A DNA stretch of 46,654 nt from NCBI GenBank assembly GCA_934569045.1, contig CAKTJX010000018.1:1-46654 (forward strand). The letters run 5' to 3'. Numbering within the stretch: the first letter of the stretch is position 1; every line of letters starts with the position of its first letter. Shown in pieces: positions 23,406 to 31,027 of this stretch. The DNA is from an uncultured Oscillospiraceae bacterium (GTDB taxonomy: Bacteria > Bacillota > Clostridia > Oscillospirales > Oscillospiraceae). The position numbers and the translations under genes were made by a program. Under the pieces are notes generated by a model. That model did not search any database, was not told where the DNA came from, and saw only the letters and a program-made list of their open reading frames with translations.

Positions 23406-24014
23406 ATGAAAACCACGAGTACGAATGTAAGCAGACTGACAAAGCTTGCGCTTCTGGTTGCCATTGAGCTGGCAATGCGGGCCATCGGCCTGGGCGCGGT
23501 GCCGGTGGGGCCCCTGAATATGAGCTTTCTCACACTGCCCATTGCCATCGGCGCGATGCTCTGCGGCCCGGTAGAGGGGCTGATTCTGGGCGGCATCTTT
23601 GGCCTGCTGAGCCTGACGGACGCTGTTTCCGGCCGCTCCGTGATGACGGGCACCTTTTTCAGCCTGAGCCCCGTGCACACGGTCATCCTGTGTGTGGGCA
23701 TGCGGATGCTGATGGGTCTTTGCTGCGGCTATGTCTACAAGCTCTGCCGGAAGGGGGATGCCAAGGGCACCTGGAGCTATTTTGTGGGCGCGGTCAGTGC
23801 GCCGTTACTGAACACCCTGTTCTTTATGGGCTATATCGTGCTTGTTTTTTATCGCAGCGATTATGTGCAGGCCTTGGTTACCAAGCTGGGGGCTGCCAAT
23901 CCGCTGATGTTTGTGGTGCTGCTGGTAGGTGTCCAGGGCCTTGCCGAGGCCGCCGCCTGCGGCATCCTGGGCGGCATCCTGGGAAAAACCCTGGATAAGG
24001 TTCTGAAAAAGTAA
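23406..24014 (+). CDS. panT: ECF transporter S component, probably for pantothenate
   Basis: 202 residues, about six hydrophobic helices. The start LTKLALLVAIELAMRAIG and the segment MSFLTLPIAIGAMLCGPVEG are the usual opening of vitamin-binding S subunits. LLNTLFFMGYIVLVFY in the second half is close to PanT proteins. S components bind the vitamin outside and are driven by a shared EcfA-EcfA'-EcfT module, which is not in this window. Neighbouring coaX and coaBC make pantothenate the best substrate guess. Start ATG 23406 has AGGAGG (23391-23396). Ends at a strong terminator. Confidence 0.82.
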   Translation: MKTTSTNVSRLTKLALLVAIELAMRAIGLGAVPVGPLNMSFLTLPIAIGAMLCGPVEGLILGGIFGLLSLTDAVSGRSVMTGTFFSLSPVHTVILCVGMRMLMGLCCGYVYKLCRKGDAKGTWSYFVGAVSAPLLNTLFFMGYIVLVFYRSDYVQALVTKLGAANPLMFVVLLVGVQGLAEAAACGILGGILGKTLDKVLKK

Positions 24015-24022
24015 AAATTGCT

Positions 24023-24050
24023 GGGCGCTGCAAACACGCAGCGCCCTTTT
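24023..24050 (+). terminator. Intrinsic terminator of the PanT-like gene
   Basis: GGGCGCTGC (24023-24031) / GCAGCGCCC (24038-24046) followed by TTTTGCT. Confidence 0.85.
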
Positions 24051-24058
24051 GCTATTCA

Positions 24059-24169
24059 AATCGTCCCGCAGGGACACCACATCCGCCCGCAGGGCGATTT
24101 CACCCGGTCAAAGACCGGATTTCACCTGCCGCCAGACAGATTTCACCCAGCCTATAGCTGGATTTCATT
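24059..24169 (+). repeat. Mini-hairpin/GATTTCA array, copy C (full)
   Basis: Same five units in the same order as copy B: CGTCCCGCAGGGACACCACATC, then GCCCGCAGGGC, CCGGTCAAAGACCGG, CTGCCGCCAGACAG and CCAGCCTATAGCTGG, each followed by GATTTCA. GATTTCA starts at 24096, 24118, 24139 and 24161, spacing 22/21/22 bp, identical to copy B. The last TTTCA contains the complement of the metA stop codon (24165-24167). Located between convergent panT and metA. Confidence 0.85.
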
Positions 24170-25100
24170 CTCTTTCTCCCTGCCCGCCGATGGTCATAAT
24201 ATCATAGGGCGTCGTCTGGTAGACAAAGTAGTTCAGCCAGTTGGAAAACAGCAGGTTTGCGTGGCCCCGCCAGCGTACCATGGGGGGCTGGGTGTCATCG
24301 TCATTGGGATAGTAGTGGGCGGGCACATGGATGGGGAGTCCCTGGTTTTTGTCCCGCAGGTATTCCCGCTCCAGGGTGTCTGGGTCGTATTCCGCGTGGC
24401 CGGTGACGAAAATCTGCCGCCCCTGCCGGGTCATCAGGGCATAGACCCCCGCCTCCTCCGAGGAGGCCAGAATCCGCAGCTCCGGGTGCTGCTCAATCTC
24501 CTCCCGGTACACCGTGGTGTGGCGGGAGTGGGGAGCGTAGAATTCATCGTCAAAGCCCCGCAGCAAAATGGCGCGTTTGTAATCCGCGTGGTGGGGGAAG
24601 ACACCGAAGAGCTTTTCCGGCAGCGCGTGCTTCGGAATTCCGTAGTGGTAGTAGAGCCCCGCCTGGGCCCCCCAGCAGATGTGGAAGGTGGAGTGGACGT
24701 TGGTCTTGCTCCACTCCATGATTTCACACAGCTCCGGCCAGTAGTCCACCTCTTCAAAGGGCAGCTGCTCTACCGGCGCGCCGGTGATGACCATGCCGTC
24801 AAACTTCCGATTCTTGACCTCCGCAAAGGTTTTGTAGAAGGAAAGCAGATGCTCCTGGGAGGTGTTCTTCGCGGTGTGAGAGGTGGTATGTATCAGCTCC
24901 AGATGAACCTGCAAAGGGGTGTTGCCCAGAAGACGGCTCAGCTGGGTTTCCGTGACGATTTTGGTTGGCATCAGGTTCAGCAGCAGAATCTCCAGCGGAC
25001 GGATGTCCTGGGTGACGGCCCGGTCCTGGGGCATGACGAATATATTTTCCTGCTGCAGGACTCCCGCGGCAGGCAGATCGTTGGGAATACGAATGGGCAT
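24165..25100 (-). CDS. metA: Homoserine O-acetyltransferase, MetA type (predicted acetyl-CoA-specific)
   Basis: 311 residues from ATG 25100 with AGGAGG upstream. Activates homoserine for methionine synthesis. Catalytic Cys142 lies in [16 protein letters not shown]; the His and Glu of the triad are in TGHAEYDPD. Residue 111, in [15 protein letters not shown], is Glu. In characterised MetA proteins Glu111 goes with acetyl-CoA and Gly with succinyl-CoA, so acetyl transfer is predicted despite the succinyltransferase family name. No S-box (SAM-I) leader is visible. The stop codon lies in repeat copy C. Monocistronic, divergent from pyk. Confidence 0.93.
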   Translation of the reverse strand: MPIRIPNDLPAAGVLQQENIFVMPQDRAVTQDIRPLEILLLNLMPTKIVTETQLSRLLGNTPLQVHLELIHTTSHTAKNTSQEHLLSFYKTFAEVKNRKFDGMVITGAPVEQLPFEEVDYWPELCEIMEWSKTNVHSTFHICWGAQAGLYYHYGIPKHALPEKLFGVFPHHADYKRAILLRGFDDEFYAPHSRHTTVYREEIEQHPELRILASSEEAGVYALMTRQGRQIFVTGHAEYDPDTLEREYLRDKNQGLPIHVPAHYYPNDDDTQPPMVRWRGHANLLFSNWLNYFVYQTTPYDIMTIGGQGERE

Positions 25101-25130
25101 AGGTTTCCTCCTGGAATATTTCTTTCTGAA

Positions 25131-25139
25131 AGTATACCA
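25131..25139 (-). promoter_or_regulatory. metA extended -10 promoter
   Basis: Minus strand TGGTATACT (extended -10 plus TATACT at 25131-25136), 31 bp before the start; no good -35 is seen. Confidence 0.5.
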
Positions 25140-25268
25140 TACCCTTTGCCAAAAATCCAGTGGCACTGGCGCATGGCAAAAGCGATCAGAAGAAATCGAT
25201 ACTTTTTTCTCGTAAAAAGCCTTTAAAATCTTTAATTTCAGTATAAAAATATTTTATTTTCAAGGTGA

Positions 25269-25297
25269 TTGAAACGCAAAAAGGAATGTGCTATAAT
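25269..25297 (+). promoter_or_regulatory. pyk promoter
   Basis: TTGAAA (25269-25274), 17-bp spacer, TATAAT (25292-25297). AT-rich DNA upstream (25205-25260) could act as an UP element. Confidence 0.75.
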
Positions 25298-25347
25298 ACC
25301 TCTGAATCGAGATATCCAAACTAAGGAACGAAAGCGAGCGATGCTTT

Positions 25348-26760
25348 ATGCGGAAAACGAAAATCATCTGCACCATCGGTCCGGCCTCTGAAAATGCCGA
25401 GACCCTGAAAAAAATGTGCCAGGCCGGCATGAATGTGGCCCGGCTGAACTTCTCCCATGGCACCCATGAGGAGCAGCAGAACAAAATAAATTTGATCAAG
25501 CAGGTGCGCGACGAGCTGGGGGTGCCTCTGGCAATCATGCTGGACACCAAGGGCCCCGAGTACCGCATCCGCACTTTTAAAGACGGCAAGGTGCACGTCT
25601 CCGTCGGTGATACCTTTACCTTCACGGTAGACGAGGTGGAGGGCGATGAGACCATTGTCTCCGTCAACTATAAGGACCTGGTAAAGGACCTGGAGGTGGG
25701 GGACCGCATCCTGGTCAATAACGGCCTGGTGATCTTTGAGGTGGAAAAGCTCCAGGGCAGCAACGCCGTCTGCAAGTGCCTGGTGGGCGGTGACCTGAGC
25801 AACCGCAAGAGCATGTCCTTCCCCAATAAGGTCATGACCGGCCCCTTCCTGTCCGAGGCGGACAAGGAGGACCTGCTGTTCGGCATCCAGAACGATGTGG
25901 ACTTTGTGGCGGCTTCCTTTGTTTCCAACAAGCAGAATGTGCTGGATATGCGCAAGTTCCTGGACGAGAACGGCGGCGCGGGCATCGAGATCATTGCCAA
26001 GATCGAAAACCGCTCCGGCATCGACAATATCGAAGAGATTTGCAGCGCCTGTGAGGGCATCATGGTGGCCAGAGGCGACCTGGGTGTGGAGGTTCCCTTT
26101 GTGGAGTTGCCCGCTATCCAGAAGCGGCTGATTCACAAGTGCCGTCTGCTGGGCAAGCGGGTCATCACCGCTACCGAGATGCTGGAATCTATGATTCAGA
26201 ATCCCCGCCCCACCCGTGCCGAAATCTCCGATGTGGCCAACGCCGTGTACGATGGCACCTCCGCCATTATGCTCTCCGGCGAGTCCGCTGCCGGTAAGTA
26301 CCCTGTGGAGGCTGTGGCGACCATGGCCCAGATCGCGGAATACACCGAGCAGCACACCAGCTACAAGGATCGCTTCTACAAGGCGGATTTCCGCATCAAT
26401 AACAACCTGGATGCCATTTCCCATGCCACCTGCGCCATGGCCATTGACGTAAACGCCAAGGCTATTGTGGTCTGCTCCGTCTCCGGCAAGACCGCCCGGA
26501 TGGTCAGCCGCTTCCGCTGCCCCACGGACATTGTGGGTATGACCGTGGACAAGAAGGCATGGAGAAAGCTGAACCTGAACTGGGGTGTCACCCCGGTGCT
26601 CTCCGACGAGTACAGCTCCATGGACGTGATGTTCTACCACGGCCTGGAGGTTGCCAAGAAGGTTCTGAACCTGCAGGAAGGGGACTGTGTCGTCCTCACC
26701 GGCGGCCCCATCAACGGTAAAACCGGCAACACCAACACCATCAAGGTGGAGATGATCTGA
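25348..26760 (+). CDS. pyk: Pyruvate kinase
   Basis: Last ATP-yielding step of glycolysis, PEP + ADP to pyruvate + ATP. 470 residues, the standard bacterial length, without the C-terminal PEP-utiliser-like extension of Bacillus enzymes. Motifs: KIICTIGPAS, NVARLNFSHG, MLDTKGPEYR, the catalytic Lys region IEIIAKIENRSG, MVARGDLGVE, and ATEMLESMIQNPRPTRAE. The start is set by homology. AAGGA at 25323-25327 is 20 bp away, too far, and an out-of-frame ATG at 25341 lies between. Monocistronic, with its own promoter and a strong terminator. Confidence 0.97.
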   Translation: MRKTKIICTIGPASENAETLKKMCQAGMNVARLNFSHGTHEEQQNKINLIKQVRDELGVPLAIMLDTKGPEYRIRTFKDGKVHVSVGDTFTFTVDEVEGDETIVSVNYKDLVKDLEVGDRILVNNGLVIFEVEKLQGSNAVCKCLVGGDLSNRKSMSFPNKVMTGPFLSEADKEDLLFGIQNDVDFVAASFVSNKQNVLDMRKFLDENGGAGIEIIAKIENRSGIDNIEEICSACEGIMVARGDLGVEVPFVELPAIQKRLIHKCRLLGKRVITATEMLESMIQNPRPTRAEISDVANAVYDGTSAIMLSGESAAGKYPVEAVATMAQIAEYTEQHTSYKDRFYKADFRINNNLDAISHATCAMAIDVNAKAIVVCSVSGKTARMVSRFRCPTDIVGMTVDKKAWRKLNLNWGVTPVLSDEYSSMDVMFYHGLEVAKKVLNLQEGDCVVLTGGPINGKTGNTNTIKVEMI

Positions 26761-26800
26761 TTTTGGGATAGAGCTGGGAGAGGCTCCATGGAAAATTATC

Positions 26801-26836
26801 AGCCAGCGCCGCAAGGCGCTGGCTGTCATTTTTTAT
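26801..26836 (+). terminator. Intrinsic terminator of pyk
   Basis: Perfect 10-bp stem AGCCAGCGCC (26801-26810) / GGCGCTGGCT (26815-26824), GCAA tetraloop, tail GTCATTTTTTAT. Confidence 0.9.
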
Positions 26837-26870
26837 CTGGTGGAATTCCGTTCATCTGTAACAATATGTT

Positions 26871-27269
26871 TTATTGTAAATGCTTTTGGCTGTTGTCCTC
26901 CTCCGTAAAGCTCTTACAGACCGGGGCAAAAGCATCTGGCATTTTCATGTAGAAATAGAAGGAGATTTCGTAGATGATTTTTCCCAGATTGGAGGGGGAA
27001 TCGCCGTAAAAATAGTTCTCCTGAACAAAGCCCAGGCGATCAACCTTCATTTTTACGCCGGTTTCTTCCCACACCTCACGCACAACGGCTTCCTCCGCGG
27101 TCTCGCCAAACTTGATTCTGCCGCCGACGGAGTAGAGGTAATTCGCCCGGTCATTGCCAACCATCAAAACATTCCCGTTCGCCATAATGATAGCGCCAAC
27201 CCGAATATTTAGAATTCCATCCTGGCAGGCGACACACATATCTTTATTAAAAACCTGCGGCACTGTCAA
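26871..27269 (-). CDS. Nudix hydrolase, apparently shortened at the C-terminus
   Basis: 132 residues from TTG 27269 (AAGGGGGC just upstream); an ATG at 27239 is an alternative start. The complete Nudix box G-x5-E-x7-RE-x2-EE-x-G is present in GRIKFGETAEEAVVREVWEE, which coordinates Mg for cleavage of nucleoside diphosphate-linked substrates. ILNIRVGAIIMANGNVLMV is the usual first strand. Related proteins normally go on about 30-50 residues after KSFTED to a strand such as EHLEW and a final helix; here the frame ends soon after, at KHLQ. It overlaps the upstream gene by 23 bp. Substrate unknown. Confidence 0.78.
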   Translation of the reverse strand: MTVPQVFNKDMCVACQDGILNIRVGAIIMANGNVLMVGNDRANYLYSVGGRIKFGETAEEAVVREVWEETGVKMKVDRLGFVQENYFYGDSPSNLGKIIYEISFYFYMKMPDAFAPVCKSFTEEDNSQKHLQ

Positions 27270-27519
27270 AGCCCCCTTCTTGGGAGAATTGAAAAATCAG
27301 GTGGGCGGTGGAGTGGATTACCTCGTTGTAGCGGGCTAATTCCGCTTCACTAAACCCGGAAATATCCTGCCATTGGTAGCCGGGCAGGATGCATACGGCA
27401 CTGTGAAAGCCATCCTTTGCATCCGGCTTTTCAATATAAACCTTCACCGTGCCATCCGGCCGCATTTCGGAATGGACAATTTCGGCAGCGTCATCCAGCG
27501 TTAAAAAAGGATACATCAT
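27247..27519 (-). CDS. Conserved-looking 90-aa protein, unknown function
   Basis: Start ATG 27519 (a second ATG at 27516) behind AAAGGAGGG. The product reads as a compact alpha/beta domain: FLTLDDAAEIVHSEM, VKVYIEKPDAKDGFHSA, LPGYQWQDISGFSEAEL and HLIFQFSQEGGF. It is acidic, without signal or membrane segment. It shares a promoter (27544-27571) and overlaps the Nudix gene, so they form a two-gene operon. I recall similar short proteins in Clostridia but no function. Confidence 0.72.
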   Translation of the reverse strand: MMYPFLTLDDAAEIVHSEMRPDGTVKVYIEKPDAKDGFHSAVCILPGYQWQDISGFSEAELARYNEVIHSTAHLIFQFSQEGGFDSAAGF

Positions 27520-27543
27520 CCCAAATCCCTCCTTTACCTGTTT

Positions 27544-27571
27544 ATCATAACATATTGTTCCCAGGTGTCAA
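27544..27571 (-). promoter_or_regulatory. Promoter of the 90-aa protein/Nudix operon
   Basis: Minus strand TTGACA (27566-27571), 16-bp spacer, TATGAT (27544-27549), 25 bp before the start. Confidence 0.7.
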
Positions 27572-27608
27572 GAAAAAGTGTCCCCCGGAAGGGAGCAGGA
27601 TAGCAGAA

Positions 27609-27635
27609 AACGCCCGGGCGGGCTTTTTTGCGTAT
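27609..27635 (-). terminator. Short GC hairpin after the EamA gene
   Basis: GCCCG / CGGGC at 27612-27623 with a 2-nt loop as written (probably one pair less), followed on the minus strand by GTTTTCT. Weak but well placed. Confidence 0.4.
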
Positions 27636-28514
27636 TTATGCTTTCTGTTTCTCCGGGAGCTGGGACAGGACCACCGCGGCGAATACCAGGCAGCAGCCGA
27701 GCATTTCCGCGCCGGTCATGGTTTCGTGCAGCAGCAGCCAGCCGAAGAGGGCGGCGAAGACGGATTCCAGGCTCATGAGCAGCGCGGCCGCCGTGGGGGC
27801 GACCCGCTTCTGGCCGATGATCTGTAAGGAGTAGGCAACGCCCATAGAAAGCACACCGGCATACCCCAGGGGCAGCCAGCACTGGGCCACCAGGGAAACA
27901 TCAATGGTCTCCGTGGCCAGGGCGCAGGGGATGGACAGCACCGTTACCACCAGCGCCTGAACGCAGTTTAGTTTTATCCCGTCCAGGTTGCCGCAGTGGC
28001 GGTCAATCAAAAGAATCTGGACGGAGAAGCCAACGGCACAGGCCAGCAGGAGTACATCTCCCTTGTTGATGCCGCTGGCATTGGTGCAGCTCAGCAGATA
28101 CAGGCCGATTACGGCAGGAATCAGGCTGAGCACCGCGTTCCGCCCCGGCTTCTGCCCGAGGAACAAGCCCAGGAAGGGTACAAATACGATATACATGGCC
28201 GTCAGAAAGCCCGCCTTCCCCGCATCGGTGTAGACGAGGCCGATCTGCTGTAGGCTGCTGGCAGCGAACAGGGCGATGCCGCAGATGATGCCGGATTTCC
28301 ACAGGGCCGGGTCTCCCCAGCTGGCCCAGAAGCCTTTTTCGCTGGGAAACAGCGCGGAAACCGGGAACAGGAACAGCACAGCCAGCGCGCAGCGCACGGC
28401 CTGGAAGGTAAAGGGCCCGATCTTATCCATGCCCACACTCTGGGCAATAAAGGCGGAGCCCCAGATAACGGTTGCGCCAAGCAGCGCGAGAATACCGGAA
28501 AATTGTTTTTTCAT
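27636..28514 (-). CDS. EamA/DMT-family transporter
   Basis: 292 residues, ten predicted membrane helices made of two EamA repeats (about 6-140 and 150-288). Start ATG 28514 with GGGTGAAGAG upstream. The opening SGILALLGATVIWGSAFIAQ and the second-repeat end SLESVFAALFGWLLLHETMTG are standard for the drug/metabolite transporter superfamily. These export amino acids, purines or other metabolites; the substrate cannot be told. The same frame stays open antisense to pepF up to 30575, but only this part has the codon pattern of a real protein. Divergent from pepF. Confidence 0.9.
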   Translation of the reverse strand: MKKQFSGILALLGATVIWGSAFIAQSVGMDKIGPFTFQAVRCALAVLFLFPVSALFPSEKGFWASWGDPALWKSGIICGIALFAASSLQQIGLVYTDAGKAGFLTAMYIVFVPFLGLFLGQKPGRNAVLSLIPAVIGLYLLSCTNASGINKGDVLLLACAVGFSVQILLIDRHCGNLDGIKLNCVQALVVTVLSIPCALATETIDVSLVAQCWLPLGYAGVLSMGVAYSLQIIGQKRVAPTAAALLMSLESVFAALFGWLLLHETMTGAEMLGCCLVFAAVVLSQLPEKQKA

Positions 28515-28584
28515 ACTCTTCACCCTGGAATAATATAGCATATTTTGTATAAAAATACAATGCAAAGAATAATTCCGGGAGCCA

Positions 28585-28613
28585 TTGGAAATTTGTGCAA
28601 TCTGTGGTATACT
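28585..28613 (+). promoter_or_regulatory. pepF promoter
   Basis: TTGGAA (28585-28590), 17-bp spacer, TATACT (28608-28613) preceded by TGG (extended -10), 31 bp before the start codon. Confidence 0.7.
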
Positions 28614-28643
28614 AAACCTACCAAATTTGTATGGAGGTTCTTT

Positions 28644-30449
28644 ATGTCGAATTCTGAAACCATTCGCCGCCGGGAGGATGTCCCCGTGGAGGACACCTGG
28701 GCGCTGGAAGATCTGTACGCATCCGATGAAGCCTGGGAGCAGGCGCTCCAGGAGGAGATGAGCCGTCTGCCGGAGATCGCTTCCTTTGAGGGAAAGCTGG
28801 GCCAGTCCGGCGAGACCCTTTGCGCGTTCCTGCGTGTTCTGGAGGAGCTGGATGCCCAGGGCGAGCTGCTGGCAAGCTATGCCTTCCGGAAGTCCGACCA
28901 GGATACCCGCAACGCCACCTATCAGGCCATGGTGGGCAGACTCATGGGTGCGCTGACCAATCTGAGCGCCGCCTACAGCTTCTCTACCCCGGAGATCATG
29001 GCCATCCCGGAGGAGCAGCTGGAAGCGTTTTACAAGGCCTGTCCCGATCTGGAGCGCTACCGCCGCTACCTGAACAACGAGCGCCGCAGAAAGGCACATA
29101 CCCTCTCCGCCGCGGAGGAGCGGCTGCTGGCTGCCGCCGGGGAAATGGCCAACGCCCCCGATACGGTCTACAGCTCCTTTATCAACGCCGATATGCACTA
29201 CCCCGATGCCACCGATGCCCAGGGCAAGGCCCACGCTTTGAGCCAGAGCACCTTTGTTCCTCTGGAAGAGAGCGGAGACCGGGAACTGCGCAAGAGCGCC
29301 TATGAAAATCTCTACAACACCCTGGGCGGCATGCGCAACACCGCTGCCGGGCTCCTGGATGCCCAGAATAAGAAGCAGAAGTTCTTTGCCGAGGCCCGCA
29401 AGTACGGCAGCGCCCGGGAGGCGGCCCTGGACGGCACCAATGTGCCCGTGTCCGTCTATGACAACCTGATCGAGGCGGTCCACCAGAATATGGACAAGAT
29501 GCACCGCTATGTCCGCCTGCGCAAAAAGCTGCTGGGTGTGGACGAGCTGCATTTCTATGATATCTATACGCCGCTGCTGAAGGATGCCCCCGCCAAGATT
29601 CCCTTTGCCCAGGCCAAGCAGACCGTATACGATGCCCTGTATCCCCTGGGCGATGACTATCGGGCAATCCTGAAGGAGGGCTTTGAGAACCGCTGGATCG
29701 ATGTATATGAAAACCAGGGCAAGCGGGGCGGCGCCTATTCCGCCGGAACCAAGGTGCACCCCTTCGTGCTGCTGAACTACTCCGGCTCCCTGGACAGTCA
29801 GTTCACCCTGGCCCACGAAATGGGCCACGCCCTCCACTCCTACCTGTCCTATAAGCACCAGAACCAGCTGGACGCCAACTATGTAATCTTCGTGGCAGAG
29901 GTGGCCTCCACCTGCAACGAGGCGCTGCTGATGGAATACCTGCTGGGCAAGACCACAGATAAGAAGGAGCGGGCCTTCCTCATCAACCACTTCCTGGATC
30001 AGTTCAAGGGAACCATCTACCGCCAGACCATGTTTGCCGAGTTTGAGAAGTTCATGGGTGCCCAGGTGGACGCGGGCCAGACTCTGACGGCGGATGTGCT
30101 CTGCGCTGAGTACGCCCGGCTGTGCAAGCTGTACTATGGCGACGACATGGTGGTAGACGACCAGATCGCTATGGAGTGGGCCAGAATTCCCCACTTCTAC
30201 TACAATTACTATGTCTTCCAGTACGCCACCGGCTATTCCGCCGCCATCGCCCTGTCCCGCCGGATTCTCCGGGAAGGGGAGAGCGCTGTGAAGGATTACC
30301 TGGGCTTCCTGTCCGGCGGCTGCTCCAAGAGCCCCATCGACCTGCTGAAGGGCGCCGGTGTGGATATGACCAGCCCCGCCCCCGTCAACGACGCGCTGAA
30401 GCTCTTCGGCGAGCTGTTGGACGAGATGGAAAGCCTGATGTCGGAATAA
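28644..30449 (+). CDS. pepF: Oligoendopeptidase F (M3B metallopeptidase)
   Basis: 601 residues from ATG 28644 behind TGGAGG. Cytoplasmic zinc enzyme that cuts peptides of about 7-17 residues. Zinc motif HEMGH at H391-E392-H395, with the third ligand Glu in FVAEVASTCNEALL. The N-terminal helical lobe opens with VPVEDTWALEDLYASDEAWE, the usual PepF start. YYNYYVFQYATGYSAA contains the substrate-binding tyrosines of the family. Length is normal. The following 91-aa gene starts only 1 bp after its stop. Confidence 0.96.
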   Translation: MSNSETIRRREDVPVEDTWALEDLYASDEAWEQALQEEMSRLPEIASFEGKLGQSGETLCAFLRVLEELDAQGELLASYAFRKSDQDTRNATYQAMVGRLMGALTNLSAAYSFSTPEIMAIPEEQLEAFYKACPDLERYRRYLNNERRRKAHTLSAAEERLLAAAGEMANAPDTVYSSFINADMHYPDATDAQGKAHALSQSTFVPLEESGDRELRKSAYENLYNTLGGMRNTAAGLLDAQNKKQKFFAEARKYGSAREAALDGTNVPVSVYDNLIEAVHQNMDKMHRYVRLRKKLLGVDELHFYDIYTPLLKDAPAKIPFAQAKQTVYDALYPLGDDYRAILKEGFENRWIDVYENQGKRGGAYSAGTKVHPFVLLNYSGSLDSQFTLAHEMGHALHSYLSYKHQNQLDANYVIFVAEVASTCNEALLMEYLLGKTTDKKERAFLINHFLDQFKGTIYRQTMFAEFEKFMGAQVDAGQTLTADVLCAEYARLCKLYYGDDMVVDDQIAMEWARIPHFYYNYYVFQYATGYSAAIALSRRILREGESAVKDYLGFLSGGCSKSPIDLLKGAGVDMTSPAPVNDALKLFGELLDEMESLMSE

Positions 30450-30450
30450 C

Positions 30451-30726
30451 ATGGAAGAGGAAAGCCTGATCTTTCTCCCAACCCTGCATACCTTCGCCAT
30501 GAACAATATCTTCACCGGCTCCAAGGGCCTGTTCCGTTTCCGGGTGGTGCCGGAGGTGGTGATGGCCACGCCCAAAGAAGTGGACTATGCCAACTCCATT
30601 CTGCATGCCGCCTATTGGCACGGCCTTTTCTGCTATGAAAAAAGCACCATGGAGGAGCAGAAGGACTTCCCCCTGACCGACGAGGGCCGGGAGGAGATGC
30701 TGCACTGGCTGGAAGAAAAAATCTGA
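30451..30726 (+). CDS. 91-aa protein of unknown function, downstream of pepF
   Basis: ATG 30451 lies one base after the pepF TAA, so translation probably continues by reinitiation; the ribosome site (GGAAT) is poor. The sequence has a sandwich-like start (SLIFLPTLHTF), RFRVVPEVVMATPKEVDYA, a helix YANSILHAAYWHGLFCYEK, and an acidic helical end. No signal peptide or membrane helix. No family recognised. The next promoter begins just after its stop. Confidence 0.65.
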   Translation: MEEESLIFLPTLHTFAMNNIFTGSKGLFRFRVVPEVVMATPKEVDYANSILHAAYWHGLFCYEKSTMEEQKDFPLTDEGREEMLHWLEEKI

Positions 30727-30734
30727 CAAAAGTA

Positions 30735-30763
30735 TTGACAAATCCGTTGCCTGTGGTTAAAAT
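30735..30763 (+). promoter_or_regulatory. alaS T-box promoter
   Basis: TTGACA (30735-30740), 17-bp spacer, TAAAAT (30758-30763). Confidence 0.75.
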
Positions 30764-30767
30764 AGCC

Positions 30768-31000
30768 ACGATATGCAAAGACAATGCGGAAACCAAGCAG
30801 CGTTTGGCACCTTTAGCGAGAAGGGGACGGTGAAAGCCCTTCGGCGGCCGGCTGCGCGCCACTTCCGGCGTTACCCGGGATGACCGGGGCGGGAGCTCCC
30901 GTTACAGAGCGTCTAAGATGCCCCTTTTCACAGGGGTAATTAGGGTGGTACCGCGGGATTTTCACCCCGCCCCTAAAGCTGGGGGCGGGGTTTTTGTTTT
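30768..31000 (+). ncRNA. T-box riboswitch controlling alaS
   Basis: The T-box AGGGTGGTACCGCGG (30942-30956) is exact; it forms the antiterminator whose bulge pairs with the uncharged tRNA acceptor end. The competing terminator is CCCCGCCCC (30965-30973) / GGGGGCGGGG (30981-30990) with a TTTTTGTTTT tail. Upstream, AGCGAG (30823-30828) and GGTG (about 30836) fit the Stem I apical elements, and GTTACAGAG precedes the Stem II/III region. GCC followed by A at 30858-30861 could be the Ala specifier, but I could not fold Stem I well enough to be sure. Uncharged tRNA-Ala should switch alaS on. Confidence 0.92.
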
Positions 31001-31027
31001 GCAGAAAAAATGGAGGTTAGAAAAACA

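Noticed and set aside
19538..24169. CRISPR interpretation of the GATTTCA arrays
   Set aside because: Period is 21-22 bp with self-complementary, unit-specific inserts repeated between loci. There are no unique spacers, no long repeat and no cas genes.
24018..25226. 402-codon plus-strand ORF across repeat copy C and metA
   Set aside because: Antisense to metA, whose catalytic residues are all present; it starts in a terminator.
27636..30575. 979-codon minus-strand ORF
   Set aside because: Only its 3' 292 codons (EamA) resemble a protein. The rest is antisense to pepF and its downstream gene and is open only because GC-rich codons leave few stops.
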